Shown here piece after piece: positions 44,375 to 53,695 of a DNA stretch of 64,000 nt. Source of the DNA: Hyphomonas sp. (GTDB taxonomy: Bacteria; Pseudomonadota; Alphaproteobacteria; Caulobacterales; Hyphomonadaceae). The stretch covers positions 620,001-684,000 of the forward strand of contig JACKIK010000001.1 of assembly GCA_020638455.1 (NCBI GenBank). Reading direction: 5' to 3'. The notes beneath the pieces are model-generated. The model was not told the origin of the DNA and ran no database searches. It worked only from the letters and a program-made list of their open reading frames with translations. The position numbers and the translations under genes were made by a program. How positions within the stretch are numbered: position 1 is the stretch's first letter; each line of letters starts with the position of its first letter.

Positions 44375-44391
44375 GCAAAATTTTTTGTTGC
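44375..44391. promoter_or_regulatory. GCAA-N9-TTGC inverted repeat upstream of ecm
   Basis: 17-bp element 20 bases before the ecm start codon. Read along ecm's strand it is CGCAACAAAAAATTTTGCG, nearly the same as the element upstream of ccr (46301-46317), in the same orientation relative to the gene. Candidate operator for an ethylmalonyl-CoA pathway regulator. Confidence 0.55.
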
Positions 44392-44477
44392 GCCGCAGCA
44401 TGCCCTCGCGCGGGCGGGCTGACAAGCCGCAGGAAAGGCGTCTTGCGGCCGCAGGGGCCGGGGGCCACATGCACTGC

Positions 44478-45020
44478 ATGACCGGATTGCCCCCTGATCC
44501 CCGTTCGCTGCCGCTTTCGCCGGGCCAGCTCGGCCTTGCCCTGCGCCTCAGGCTCCTGTCGCTGTTTGCCTTTCCGGCAGCAGCGGCGCTGGCAGCAATC
44601 CTCGAGCGCAGCTTCCTCGTCCTGCTCCTGCTGGCGGGCGGCATGATGCTGGTCTCATGGATAGAGCGGACACGCTTCCTGCGCGCGGCGGGCGAAACGC
44701 GCCTGCCCGATCCGGGAGCTTTCTGGCCGGGTTTTGCCATGAGGACCGGCCTGCTGCTCGGCGTTTTCGTGGTGACGCTCGGCGTCCTCGCCCTGTTCCG
44801 CGACACCGCCCTTGCCCGCTCCTTCGGCTGGCCGGACCTTGCCCTCGCCGGTGGGACCACCCTGATCGTCTATCTCATGAACCTCGCCAGTGCGCGGATG
44901 GCGGAGACGCAGGCGAACCTGGTCGTGACGCATATCAACGCCCAGTTCCACCCCCCGGACGGTCCGGCAAATGCAACCGGGGACATCATTGACGGCGAAT
45001 TCACAGACGCCGACCAGTAA
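44478..45020 (+). CDS. Membrane protein of unknown function
   Basis: 180 residues from ATG 44478 (ATG 44469 also possible; weak ribosome-binding sites). Four hydrophobic segments (ALRLRLLSLFAFPAAAALAA, FLVLLLLAGGMMLVSW, GLLLGVFVVTLGVLALF, LALAGGTTLIVYLMNLA), then a soluble acidic tail with ANATGDIIDGEFTDAD. No family recognised. Divergent from ecm; the SemiSWEET gene follows after about 100 bases. Confidence 0.65.
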   Translation: MTGLPPDPRSLPLSPGQLGLALRLRLLSLFAFPAAAALAAILERSFLVLLLLAGGMMLVSWIERTRFLRAAGETRLPDPGAFWPGFAMRTGLLLGVFVVTLGVLALFRDTALARSFGWPDLALAGGTTLIVYLMNLASARMAETQANLVVTHINAQFHPPDGPANATGDIIDGEFTDADQ

Positions 45021-45119
45021 TTCCATGCAAATCTGCATGAGACTCACCGCGAAAGCGCAGATCGCCTTTCCGGTGCGGCTCAGCTATATCCGCCGCGGAT
45101 TCAAGGAGTTCCTGTCCCC

Positions 45120-45437
45120 ATGCCCGCAATGATCGATACGATCGGACTCGTGGCCGCGATCCTGACGACGCTGTCTTTCCTGCCGCAGGCGGTGCTGGTG
45201 ATCCGCACGCGCCGCACGGAGGGCATTTCGCTCGCCATGTACGCAATGTTCACGACAGGTGTGGCCGGCTGGCTCGTCTACGGCGTGCTTGCCGGCGCCC
45301 TGCCGGTTATCCTCGCCAATGCCGTGACCCTGGTGCTTGCGAGCGTGATCCTGGTGATCAAGATCCGTGCGGTTGTTGCCGCTCAGCCGAGTGCCCAGGG
45401 CGCCACTTTCGCGACGTCCACACCCATCGCCTCATAA
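45120..45437 (+). CDS. SemiSWEET-type sugar transporter (PQ-loop)
   Basis: 105 residues with three membrane helices. LTTLSFLPQAVLVIRTRRTEGIS carries the PQ motif and the cytosolic loop typical of bacterial SemiSWEETs; the second helix begins SLAMYAMFTTGVAGWLVYG and the third NAVTLVLASVILVIK. Dimers form a sugar-permeable channel. The last 55 bases overlap the convergent aminotransferase gene; the C-terminal ~15 residues after the third helix are encoded inside that overlap. Confidence 0.88.
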   Translation: MPAMIDTIGLVAAILTTLSFLPQAVLVIRTRRTEGISLAMYAMFTTGVAGWLVYGVLAGALPVILANAVTLVLASVILVIKIRAVVAAQPSAQGATFATSTPIAS

Positions 45438-46267
45438 TAAAGGCGCTGGATATGCCGGGTCACCGGACCCGGCTTTCCGGTCCCGACCGGTTTGCCCTCA
45501 ATCGTCACGACCGGCGCCACCATGGCGCCCGCCGACGTGGTAAACACCTCCGCAGCGCCGCGCGCCTCGTCCGGCGTGAAGGCGCGCTCGATGAGGTCGA
45601 TGCCGCTGCCCCGGATCAGGCTCAGCACGCCGGCCCGGGTGATGCCCGGCAGGATCGAGCGCGACAGCTCCCGCGTGACCAGCCGGCCCTGCCTGTCGAC
45701 GATCCATGCATTGGCCGAGGCGGCCTCGGTGACGAAGCCATCCTCCACCATGAAAGCCGTATCGGCACCCGCCTCGCGTGCAGCCCGGTAGGCAAGTGCC
45801 TGGCTCAGCAGCTGCACGGTCTTCATGTCGCGGCGGCTCCAGCGCGTGTCGTCAAGGAAAATGACGGCGATGCCATCGCGCGCGACGTCCCCGATCAGCG
45901 GACGGGAATCGGCATACAGAAAGACGGTCGGCTCAAATGTCTCCGGGCCTGCAAAGTCGCGGAAGCCGTAATTGCCTGCCGTGACTTCCAGATAGACCAG
46001 CCCCTCTTCGAGCCCGTTGCGCTCGGCCAGGTCCATATGGATTCCGGCCCATTCCTCATCCGTGTGCGGATCGGGAATCGCGATTCCGTCCAGCGTCCGG
46101 CGCAGGCGGGCAAGGTGCCCCTCCAGGTCGACGAAGCGCCCGTCATAGACCGCCGTCACCTCATAGGCCGCGTGGGCAAACAGGAAGCCCCTGTCAAAGG
46201 GCGAAATCGCCGCTTCCCGCAGCGGGCGAAACGCTCCATTCAGGTACACCGTCTGGCCGATTGTCAT
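45383..46267 (-). CDS. PLP class IV aminotransferase, D-alanine transaminase-like
   Basis: 294 residues from ATG 46267. It starts VYLNGAFRPLREAAISPFDRGFLFAHAAYEV, as D-amino acid aminotransferases do. The PLP lysine is in MKTVQLLSQALAYRAA, and EDGFVTEAASANAWIV and ILPGITRAGVLSL follow, typical of class IV. The likely reaction is transamination of D-alanine or related D-amino acids to D-glutamate; branched-chain activity is possible. Divergent from ccr, with the GCAA-N9-TTGC element 34 bases upstream of its start. Confidence 0.88.
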   Translation of the reverse strand: MTIGQTVYLNGAFRPLREAAISPFDRGFLFAHAAYEVTAVYDGRFVDLEGHLARLRRTLDGIAIPDPHTDEEWAGIHMDLAERNGLEEGLVYLEVTAGNYGFRDFAGPETFEPTVFLYADSRPLIGDVARDGIAVIFLDDTRWSRRDMKTVQLLSQALAYRAAREAGADTAFMVEDGFVTEAASANAWIVDRQGRLVTRELSRSILPGITRAGVLSLIRGSGIDLIERAFTPDEARGAAEVFTTSAGAMVAPVVTIEGKPVGTGKPGPVTRHIQRLYYEAMGVDVAKVAPWALG

Positions 46268-46300
46268 TTTATCACGCTCCTCAGGGCTTCTTTGTGCACC

Positions 46301-46317
46301 GCAACAAAAATTCTTGC
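46301..46317. promoter_or_regulatory. GCAA-N9-TTGC inverted repeat between dat-like gene and ccr
   Basis: 17-bp element CGCAAC-AAAAATTC-TTGC, 111 bases before the ccr start and 34 before the divergent aminotransferase start. It matches the element upstream of ecm in sequence, arm spacing and orientation. Candidate shared operator. Confidence 0.55.
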
Positions 46318-46427
46318 ATCGGGGCAATCATGACGCCAAGGTGACGCGAGCCGGGGGCCTTGTGAAGACACGCGAAGACTGTGCGACGGGGCTAACCAGG
46401 AAAAATTCGAAGGAGGGCCCTTCCGAA

Positions 46428-47687
46428 ATGAGTCGGGAAATCAAGGATATATATGACGTCGGCGAGATTCCGCCGGAGTTCCACGTGCCGAAAATGATGC
46501 ATGCCTGGGCGATCCGCCGGGAACGTCATGGCCGGCCGGCCACCGCCATGCAGCTGGAACAGGTACCGGTACCGGAGATCGATTCCGATGAGGTGCTGGT
46601 CCTCGTGATGGCCGCAGGCGTCAACTATAACGGCATCTGGGCCGCGCTCGGCGAGCCCGTGTCCGTCTTCGACGTCCACAAGCAGCCCTATCACATTGCC
46701 GGATCCGATGCCGCTGGCATCGTCTGGGCCGTGGGCCGCAAGGTGAAGCGGGTCAAGCCTGGCGATGAAGTGGTGATCCACTGCAACCAGGACGATGGCG
46801 ACGATGAGGAATGCAATGGCGGCGACCCGATGTTCTCGCCGTCCCAGCGGATCTGGGGCTACGAGACGCCGGACGGCTCCTTCGCGCAGTTCTGCCGCGT
46901 GCAGGCCCGCCAGTGCATGCCGCGCCCGAAACACCTGACCTGGGAAGAAAGCGCCTGCTACACACTGACGCTGGCCACCGCCTACCGGATGCTGTTCGGT
47001 CACCGCCCGCACATCCTGAAGCCGGCCGACCATGTGCTGGTCTGGGGCGCCTCCGGCGGCCTCGGCAGCTTCGGGGTGCAGCTCTGCGCCGTCACCGGGG
47101 CGCACGCGATCGGCGTGGTCTCGTCCGAGGACAAGTTCGAACACGTGCTCGCGCTCGGCGCCAAGGGCGTGCTGAACCGCAAGGATTTCAACTGCTGGGG
47201 TCAGCTGCCGACGGTCAACGGGCCGGAATTCGGCGACTACATGAAAGAGACCCGGAAGTTCGGCAAGGCGATCTGGGGCATCACCGGCGGACAGGATGTC
47301 GACTATGTGTTCGAGCATCCGGGCGAAAGCACCTTCCCGGTGTCCGTCTTCGTGGTGAAGCGCGGCGGCATGGTTGTGATCTGCGCCGGCACCTCCGGCT
47401 TCAACCTGACCATGGATGCCCGCTTCCTGTGGATGCGCCAGAAGCGCGTGCAGGGCAGCCACTTCGCCAACCTGAAGCAGGCCTCGGCTGCCAACCAGCT
47501 CGTCATCGACCGCCGCATCGATCCCGGCATGTCGGAAGTCTTCCCCTTCGAAGACATTCCGGCCGCCCACGAGAAGATGCTGGACAACAAGCACCTGCCC
47601 GGAAACATGGCGGTGCTCGTGACGGCGCCGAAGCCTGGACTGCGCACTGTTGAGGATGTTCTGGCGGTCAACGGCCAGGGTGGCTGA
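46428..47687 (+). CDS. ccr: Crotonyl-CoA carboxylase/reductase
   Basis: 419 residues from ATG 46428 (AAGGAGG upstream). Medium-chain dehydrogenase fold with HIAGSDAAGIVWAVG, the Ccr-specific insertion HCNQDDGDDEECNGGDPM, the segment SPSQRIWGYETPDGSFAQF, the cofactor motif VLVWGASGGLGSFGVQL, and DYVFEHPGESTFPVSVF. It reductively carboxylates crotonyl-CoA to ethylmalonyl-CoA with NADPH, the key step of acetyl-CoA assimilation without isocitrate lyase. An NTF2-like gene begins 2 bases after its stop. Confidence 0.96.
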   Translation: MSREIKDIYDVGEIPPEFHVPKMMHAWAIRRERHGRPATAMQLEQVPVPEIDSDEVLVLVMAAGVNYNGIWAALGEPVSVFDVHKQPYHIAGSDAAGIVWAVGRKVKRVKPGDEVVIHCNQDDGDDEECNGGDPMFSPSQRIWGYETPDGSFAQFCRVQARQCMPRPKHLTWEESACYTLTLATAYRMLFGHRPHILKPADHVLVWGASGGLGSFGVQLCAVTGAHAIGVVSSEDKFEHVLALGAKGVLNRKDFNCWGQLPTVNGPEFGDYMKETRKFGKAIWGITGGQDVDYVFEHPGESTFPVSVFVVKRGGMVVICAGTSGFNLTMDARFLWMRQKRVQGSHFANLKQASAANQLVIDRRIDPGMSEVFPFEDIPAAHEKMLDNKHLPGNMAVLVTAPKPGLRTVEDVLAVNGQGG

Positions 47688-47689
47688 AC

Positions 47690-48046
47690 ATGCTCAGCCG
47701 CGCATTCGCGGAGGAGTTTGCAGGCGACTGGCTGGCCGCCTGGAATGACCGGGATATCGACCGGATCCTGTCGCACTATGCCGACGATGTCGTGTTCTAC
47801 AGCCCGCGCATTGCCCTTGTCATGGGCAATGACGCGACGCATGTGAAGGGCAAGAGAGCGCTTCAGGCCTACTGGACCGAAGCGCTCTCGAATGCCCGCC
47901 AGTTGTTCTTCGCGCTGGACGATATCCTCGTCAGCTCGGACGCCGTAACCATTCTCTACACGAACCATCGCGAGGAGCGGGTCGCGGAGACGTTCGTCTT
48001 CAATGAAGACGGCGAAGTCGCCCTGTCGGTCGCCGCCTACAGCTAG
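47690..48046 (+). CDS. NTF2/SnoaL-like protein
   Basis: 118 residues of the small cone-shaped NTF2-like fold: EEFAGDWLAAWNDRDIDRILSHYADDVVF at the N-terminus and VAETFVFNEDGEVALSVAAYS at the end. Such proteins are lactone hydrolases, isomerases or ligand binders; no activity can be deduced. The start lies 2 bases after the ccr stop, so it is translationally coupled to ccr and might assist the pathway; inferred. Confidence 0.8.
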   Translation: MLSRAFAEEFAGDWLAAWNDRDIDRILSHYADDVVFYSPRIALVMGNDATHVKGKRALQAYWTEALSNARQLFFALDDILVSSDAVTILYTNHREERVAETFVFNEDGEVALSVAAYS

Positions 48047-48109
48047 GGCCGACCTGCCGGGCCCGATTCCTGCGCCTGTAAAGGTGGAGCGGTGGGGCCG
48101 GGAGTGGAC

Positions 48110-48568
48110 ATGCTGGACTATCTGACGCGAACGGACGGATCACCGGGCCTCTACCTGCTGAAGGCATTCGCGACGGCGATTGCGGGCACGATTGCGGTCG
48201 TGCTGGTCGCCTCTCAATTCATTGCCGGGCCGGATGATACGCCCTCCGATATCTCTCCCCTGACGCTGGCCGTCGTGCTGCTCTTCGTGTGGCCGGCCAT
48301 GGTGACGGCCATGCTGCAGGGCCTGCTGTTCTTTGCGCGCCGCCTCGTCCCGACCTACTGGCACGCCGCCGCCGCATCGGCCCTCCTGCTGGCGCTCGGG
48401 CTCGCCCTGCTGGGCGGGCCGCAGACAGGCATCGTCTTTGCCTGGCCCTTCTTCGTGTACGCCGTCGTATTCCTGGCGTGGCAGCTTCAGTCGAACCGGC
48501 TGGCCTGGGGGATGACGCTCGCCCTGCAGGCCATGGTGAACCTGCCGCTCGTCCTGTTCGCGCACTAG
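48110..48568 (+). CDS. Four-helix membrane protein of unknown function
   Basis: 152 residues from ATG 48110 (GGGAG upstream). Four hydrophobic helices (FATAIAGTIAVVLVASQFIA, LTLAVVLLFVWPAMVTAMLQ, ASALLLALGLALLGG, GIVFAWPFFVYAVVFLAWQL) and almost no soluble part. No family recognised. It ends 5 bases from the convergent purA stop. Confidence 0.65.
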   Translation: MLDYLTRTDGSPGLYLLKAFATAIAGTIAVVLVASQFIAGPDDTPSDISPLTLAVVLLFVWPAMVTAMLQGLLFFARRLVPTYWHAAAASALLLALGLALLGGPQTGIVFAWPFFVYAVVFLAWQLQSNRLAWGMTLALQAMVNLPLVLFAH

Positions 48569-48573
48569 GCGCG

Positions 48574-49866
<1,293 letters not shown>

Positions 49867-49941
49867 GTGCCGCTCCTGTTCAGTTCGCGGCCCATGGGCA
49901 GGATTCAGCGCTGAAAAGCAAGAGGGCTTTCGCGCGCGGTC

Positions 49942-50520
49942 CTAGTCGAAGCGGTAGCTCACGCGGACGCCGACATTGTCGAGCCCCTGGTTGCGGCCAT
50001 TGCCCAGCACCTGGCCGTGGCTGAGGTGTTCGTACATCAGCTCCATGCCCCATGTGTCGTTGAACTCGCGGTGGGCGCTGAACGTGGTGCGGAACAGGTC
50101 GCGCGAGCCGAGCAGGACGTGGTCCTCGGTATACGCATCGCCGCGCGGATCGCCCTGCGGATACGGACTCTCCAGAACGCCGTCATGGATGATGTAGCCG
50201 AAACTCGGCTCGAAGGCCCACTTGCCGGCCACCGGGAACGACCAGTGCAGGCCGAAGCCGCCGAAGCTGGTATCGCCCTGCAGGCTGGTGCTGCCCATGA
50301 TGTAGGGCTTCGGGCTCCAGATCACCTTCAGGAAATGCGGTGAGGTGAACAGCAGGTCGCCATTGATGCTCTGGCCCGGCTCCTTATTGGCATTGTCGCA
50401 GTCGAGGACGCAGACATTCTCCTGCATCACGCCGAGGCGGACTTCGCTGACAAGATCGGCCGAGGCCGAGCCGCTGACCCCTGCAGCGGCGATTGCGCTG
50501 GCAATAAGAATGCGTCGCAT
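49942..50520 (-). CDS. PagL-like lipid A deacylase (acyloxyacyl hydrolase family)
   Basis: 192 residues from ATG 50520 (AGGGAG upstream). Sec signal (MRRILIASAIAAAGVSGSASA), then a small beta-barrel pattern. The C-terminal ELMYEHLSHGQVLGNGRNQGLDNVGVRVSYRF contains the HxS catalytic pair and terminal aromatic residue of PagL outer-membrane lipases, which remove the 3-O acyl chain of lipid A. Two Cys (CVLDC) early in the mature part could form a disulfide, which is not general in PagL. Confidence 0.82.
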   Translation of the reverse strand: MRRILIASAIAAAGVSGSASADLVSEVRLGVMQENVCVLDCDNANKEPGQSINGDLLFTSPHFLKVIWSPKPYIMGSTSLQGDTSFGGFGLHWSFPVAGKWAFEPSFGYIIHDGVLESPYPQGDPRGDAYTEDHVLLGSRDLFRTTFSAHREFNDTWGMELMYEHLSHGQVLGNGRNQGLDNVGVRVSYRFD

Positions 50521-50647
50521 GGAATCTCCCTGAACTCTGTGAGGCGAGGAAGGCCGCCGGCGCTCGCCCGTCAAGCGCAAAGCTGACACTTTGGAAATGT
50601 TTGCAGGAAGGGTGACCAATCGGACACGCCTGGACTACCGCCAATGG

Positions 50648-50675
50648 AAAAGCGGGCCACCTTCCGGCGGCCCGC
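50648..50675 (-). terminator. Intrinsic terminator after serA
   Basis: On the minus strand a 7-bp stem GCGGGCC/GGCCCGC with a 10-base loop is followed by TTTT, 33 bases after the serA stop. Confidence 0.7.
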
Positions 50676-50707
50676 CTTGCTCGGAGGTCCCGGGGCTGGC
50701 CGCAAAC

Positions 50708-52303
50708 TCAGAAGGCCAGCACCTTCGCATAACGCACCTGCGGCAGGTCGTTCAGCTTTTCGATCATGCAGGCGGACGGCTCCGAATCGACGCCGATCAG
50801 GGCGATCGCCTCTTCCCCTGCGGCCGTGCGGCCAAGGTGGAAGGTCGCGATATTCACCTTCTCCTCGCCCAGCATCTGGCCGAGCGCGCCGATGAAGCCC
50901 GGCTTGTCGAGGTTGTTGACGTAGAGCATGACCGGCGAGAAGTCGCCCTCCAGCGCCATGCCCTTCACCTCCACGATGCGCGGTGCGCCGGCGATCAGCG
51001 TGCCGGCAAGGGTCCGCCAGCCACCTTCCGGCGCGTTCTTGGTCGCCTTGGTCTTCACCTTCACACGGATCAGGCTGTCATAGACCGGGCTCGCCTCGGT
51101 CTTGGTCTCGGTCAGCTTGACGCCCGAGTCGGCGAGGATGGCCGGGGCCGACACCATGTTCACGTCGCCGCGCGAAGCGCGCAGCAGGCCGGCCAGCAGC
51201 GCCGCCGTCATCGGCTTGCGGTTGAGGTCTGCAACCTCGCCTTCGTACTCGATCACCACTTCGTCATAGCCGAAGTCGGAAATCTGTCCCGCGAAGGAGC
51301 CGAGCTTTTCGGCGAGCACGGCGAACGGCTTGATCCGCGGCGCTTCCTCCGCGGTGATCGAGGGCATGTTGAGCGCATTGGTGACGGCGCCGGAGAGAAG
51401 GTAGTCGGACATTTGCTCGGCCACCTGCAGGGCGACGTTTTCCTGCGCCTCGTTTGTCGACGCACCGAGGTGCGGCGTTGCGACAAAGTTCTTCTTGCCG
51501 AACAGCACGTTTTCCTTGGCCGGCTCGACGGCGAACACGTCGAAGGCGGCGCCGGCAAGGTGGCCGGACTCCAGCATCTCGGCGACGGCCTCCTCATCGA
51601 CAAGGCCCCCACGCGCGCAGTTTACCAGGATCAGGCCCTTCTTTGTCTTGGCAAGGTTCTCGCGGCTGAGAATGTTGCGTGTCTGGTCCGTGAGCGGAAC
51701 ATGCAGCGTGATCACGTCGGCGCGCTTCAGCAGCTCGTCGAGCTCCACCTTCTCGACACCCAGTTCAATGGCGCGCTCGTCGGTCAGGAACGGGTCATAG
51801 GCGACGACCTTCATCTTGAGGCCCATGGCGCGCTCGGCGACGCGGCTGCCAATGTTCCCTGCCCCGATCAGGCCGAGTGTCTTGAAAGAGACCTCGATAC
51901 CCATGTAGCCGGACTTCGGCCATTTGCCGGCCTGCGTGTCGGCATTGGCGGCCGGGATCTGGCGCGCCGCAGCGAACATCATGGCGATGGCATGCTCGGC
52001 CGTCGTGATGGCATTGCCGAACGGCGTATTCATGACCACAACGCCTTTGGCCGTCGCGGCCTTGATGTCGATATTGTCGACGCCGATACCGGCCCGGCCG
52101 ATGACTTTGAGGTTCTTCGCGGCTGCGATCACGTCTGCATTCGGCTTGCAGGCGGAACGCACGACGAGGCCGTCATATTCCGGGATTTCCGCAATCAGCT
52201 GCTCGGTGTCGAGGCCGGTCTTGGTAACGGTTTCGATGCCGCGGGCGTGGAAGATTTCCACGGCGGCGGGGGAGAGTTTGTCTCCGATAAGGACTTTGGG
52301 CAT
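50708..52303 (-). CDS. serA: D-3-phosphoglycerate dehydrogenase
   Basis: 531 residues, the long form. Substrate domain LVVRSACKPNADVIAAA and GRAGIGVDNIDIKAA; NAD domain GLIGAGNIGSRVAERA; catalytic region LVNCARGGLVDEEAV; an ASB domain (~320-450); and a C-terminal ACT domain (VMLYVNNLDKPGFIGALG...). It oxidises 3-phosphoglycerate to start serine synthesis; the ACT domain usually mediates feedback by serine. It follows serC on the same strand. Confidence 0.97.
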   Translation of the reverse strand: MPKVLIGDKLSPAAVEIFHARGIETVTKTGLDTEQLIAEIPEYDGLVVRSACKPNADVIAAAKNLKVIGRAGIGVDNIDIKAATAKGVVVMNTPFGNAITTAEHAIAMMFAAARQIPAANADTQAGKWPKSGYMGIEVSFKTLGLIGAGNIGSRVAERAMGLKMKVVAYDPFLTDERAIELGVEKVELDELLKRADVITLHVPLTDQTRNILSRENLAKTKKGLILVNCARGGLVDEEAVAEMLESGHLAGAAFDVFAVEPAKENVLFGKKNFVATPHLGASTNEAQENVALQVAEQMSDYLLSGAVTNALNMPSITAEEAPRIKPFAVLAEKLGSFAGQISDFGYDEVVIEYEGEVADLNRKPMTAALLAGLLRASRGDVNMVSAPAILADSGVKLTETKTEASPVYDSLIRVKVKTKATKNAPEGGWRTLAGTLIAGAPRIVEVKGMALEGDFSPVMLYVNNLDKPGFIGALGQMLGEEKVNIATFHLGRTAAGEEAIALIGVDSEPSACMIEKLNDLPQVRYAKVLAF

Positions 52304-52316
52304 TTTGGTTTCCTTT

Positions 52317-52374
52317 GCTCGCGGCTGCTGCGGGCTGCCGCCCGCGCCGCTGCGCCTTCGCGTTGCTCGTGAAA
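52317..52374 (+). repeat. Short intergenic repeat, copy A (serC-serA gap)
   Basis: Begins GCTCGCGGCTG and ends with a 28-base block (52347-52374, CCGCTGCGCC...GTTGCTCGTGAAA) that recurs with two mismatches at 56500-56527. It contains GCGGGC-TGCC-GCCCGC, so it can fold. Confidence 0.55.
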
Positions 52375-52396
52375 GCGCCTTGTACGGACTGAAGAA

Positions 52397-53560
52397 CTAA
52401 AGCGCGGCCACTTCTTCTGCGAAGGCCCAGTCGAGCCAGGGCAGGAGCTTCCGCACGTCATCGGGTTCCACCGTGGCGCCGACCCAGATGCGCAGGCCCG
52501 GAGGGGCCTTGGCATAGCCGGCGGCGTCGAAGCAGGCGTTTTCCTTTTCAAGGCGCTTCATCATCTTCTTGACGAAGTCCCGCTGGCCGGCCTCGTCGAG
52601 GCCCGCAACGCGCGGGTCGACAATGGAGAAAGTGACGCCGGTGTTCGAGCGAACCTCCGCATCCGGACAAAGGAAGTCGACCCAATCGGTCTTCGCCACC
52701 CAGTCGGTCAGCACGCCGAGGCTCTCGTCGGAGCGCGCCTTCAACGCTTTCCAGCCGCCAAGGCTCTCGCACCAGTCGAGCGCCTGAAGGTAATCTTCCA
52801 CGCACAGCATGGAGGGCGTGTTGATCGTCGCGCCTTCAAACAGGGCCTCGTCCAGCTTGCCGCCTTTGGTCATGCGGAAAAGCTTGGGCAGCGGACGGTC
52901 CGGCGTGAAGGTCTCAAGCCGCTTCACGGCGTTGGGGCTGAGGATCAGCATGCCATGGGCCGCTTCCCCGCCGAGGATCTTCTGCCAGCTATAGGTCACC
53001 ACATCGAGCTTTTCCCACTCGATGTCCTGCGCGAAGGCGGCCGAGGTCGCATCGCAGATCACCACACGGTCCGGGTTCGGCTTGATCCAGTCGGCATTCT
53101 TCACCCGCACGCCTGACGTCGTGCCGTTCCATGTGAAGATGATGTCGGCATCGTCGCGCGCCTTTTCGAAGGGCGGCAGTTCGCCATAGTCACCGACATA
53201 GGTGTTGCAGTCGGCCAGCTTCAGCTGCTTGGTCGCATCCGTCACCCAGTCCTGGCCGAAGCTTTCCCAGGCGAAGACGTCGACGGGCTTCGCGCCCAGC
53301 ATCGACCACATGCACATTTCCACAGCGCCGGTGTCGGAGGCGGGCACGATGGCCACGCGATAGCCTTCGGGCAGGCCGAGGATCGACTTGGTGCGATCGA
53401 TGGCCTCTTTCAGCTTTTTCTTTGCGTCAGCCGAGCGGTGCGACCGGCCCAGCGCTGCAGTGTTCAGTTTTTCAAGGGAAAATCCGGGCCGCTTGGCGGT
53501 GGGACCGGAAGAGAAGTGCGGGCAATCGGGCCGCACGTTCGGCTTGGCGACAGTCGTCAT
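52397..53560 (-). CDS. serC: Phosphoserine aminotransferase
   Basis: 387 residues of the alphaproteobacterial SerC subtype: PHFSSGPTAKRPGF at the N-terminus, IVPASDTGAVEMCMWSMLG, FTWNGTTSGVRV, CDATSAAFAQDIEWEKLDVVTYSWQKILGG (the PLP lysine is in SWQK), and RIWVGATVEPDDV near the end. It converts 3-phosphohydroxypyruvate to phosphoserine. First gene of serC-serA; the gap of 93 bases carries a short repeat. Confidence 0.96.
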   Translation of the reverse strand: MTTVAKPNVRPDCPHFSSGPTAKRPGFSLEKLNTAALGRSHRSADAKKKLKEAIDRTKSILGLPEGYRVAIVPASDTGAVEMCMWSMLGAKPVDVFAWESFGQDWVTDATKQLKLADCNTYVGDYGELPPFEKARDDADIIFTWNGTTSGVRVKNADWIKPNPDRVVICDATSAAFAQDIEWEKLDVVTYSWQKILGGEAAHGMLILSPNAVKRLETFTPDRPLPKLFRMTKGGKLDEALFEGATINTPSMLCVEDYLQALDWCESLGGWKALKARSDESLGVLTDWVAKTDWVDFLCPDAEVRSNTGVTFSIVDPRVAGLDEAGQRDFVKKMMKRLEKENACFDAAGYAKAPPGLRIWVGATVEPDDVRKLLPWLDWAFAEEVAAL

Positions 53561-53695
53561 CTGTATTGTCTCCTATCCTTACAGATAGGCTGGCATCCGT
53601 TGGGGGAAGCTGGCCCGCCGCGTCTGTCTCATATTTCGGGGGCGCTTGCAAAGGAGATTCTTGCATCGCTGCGGCACGAGTGGTTGATTTGTCGC

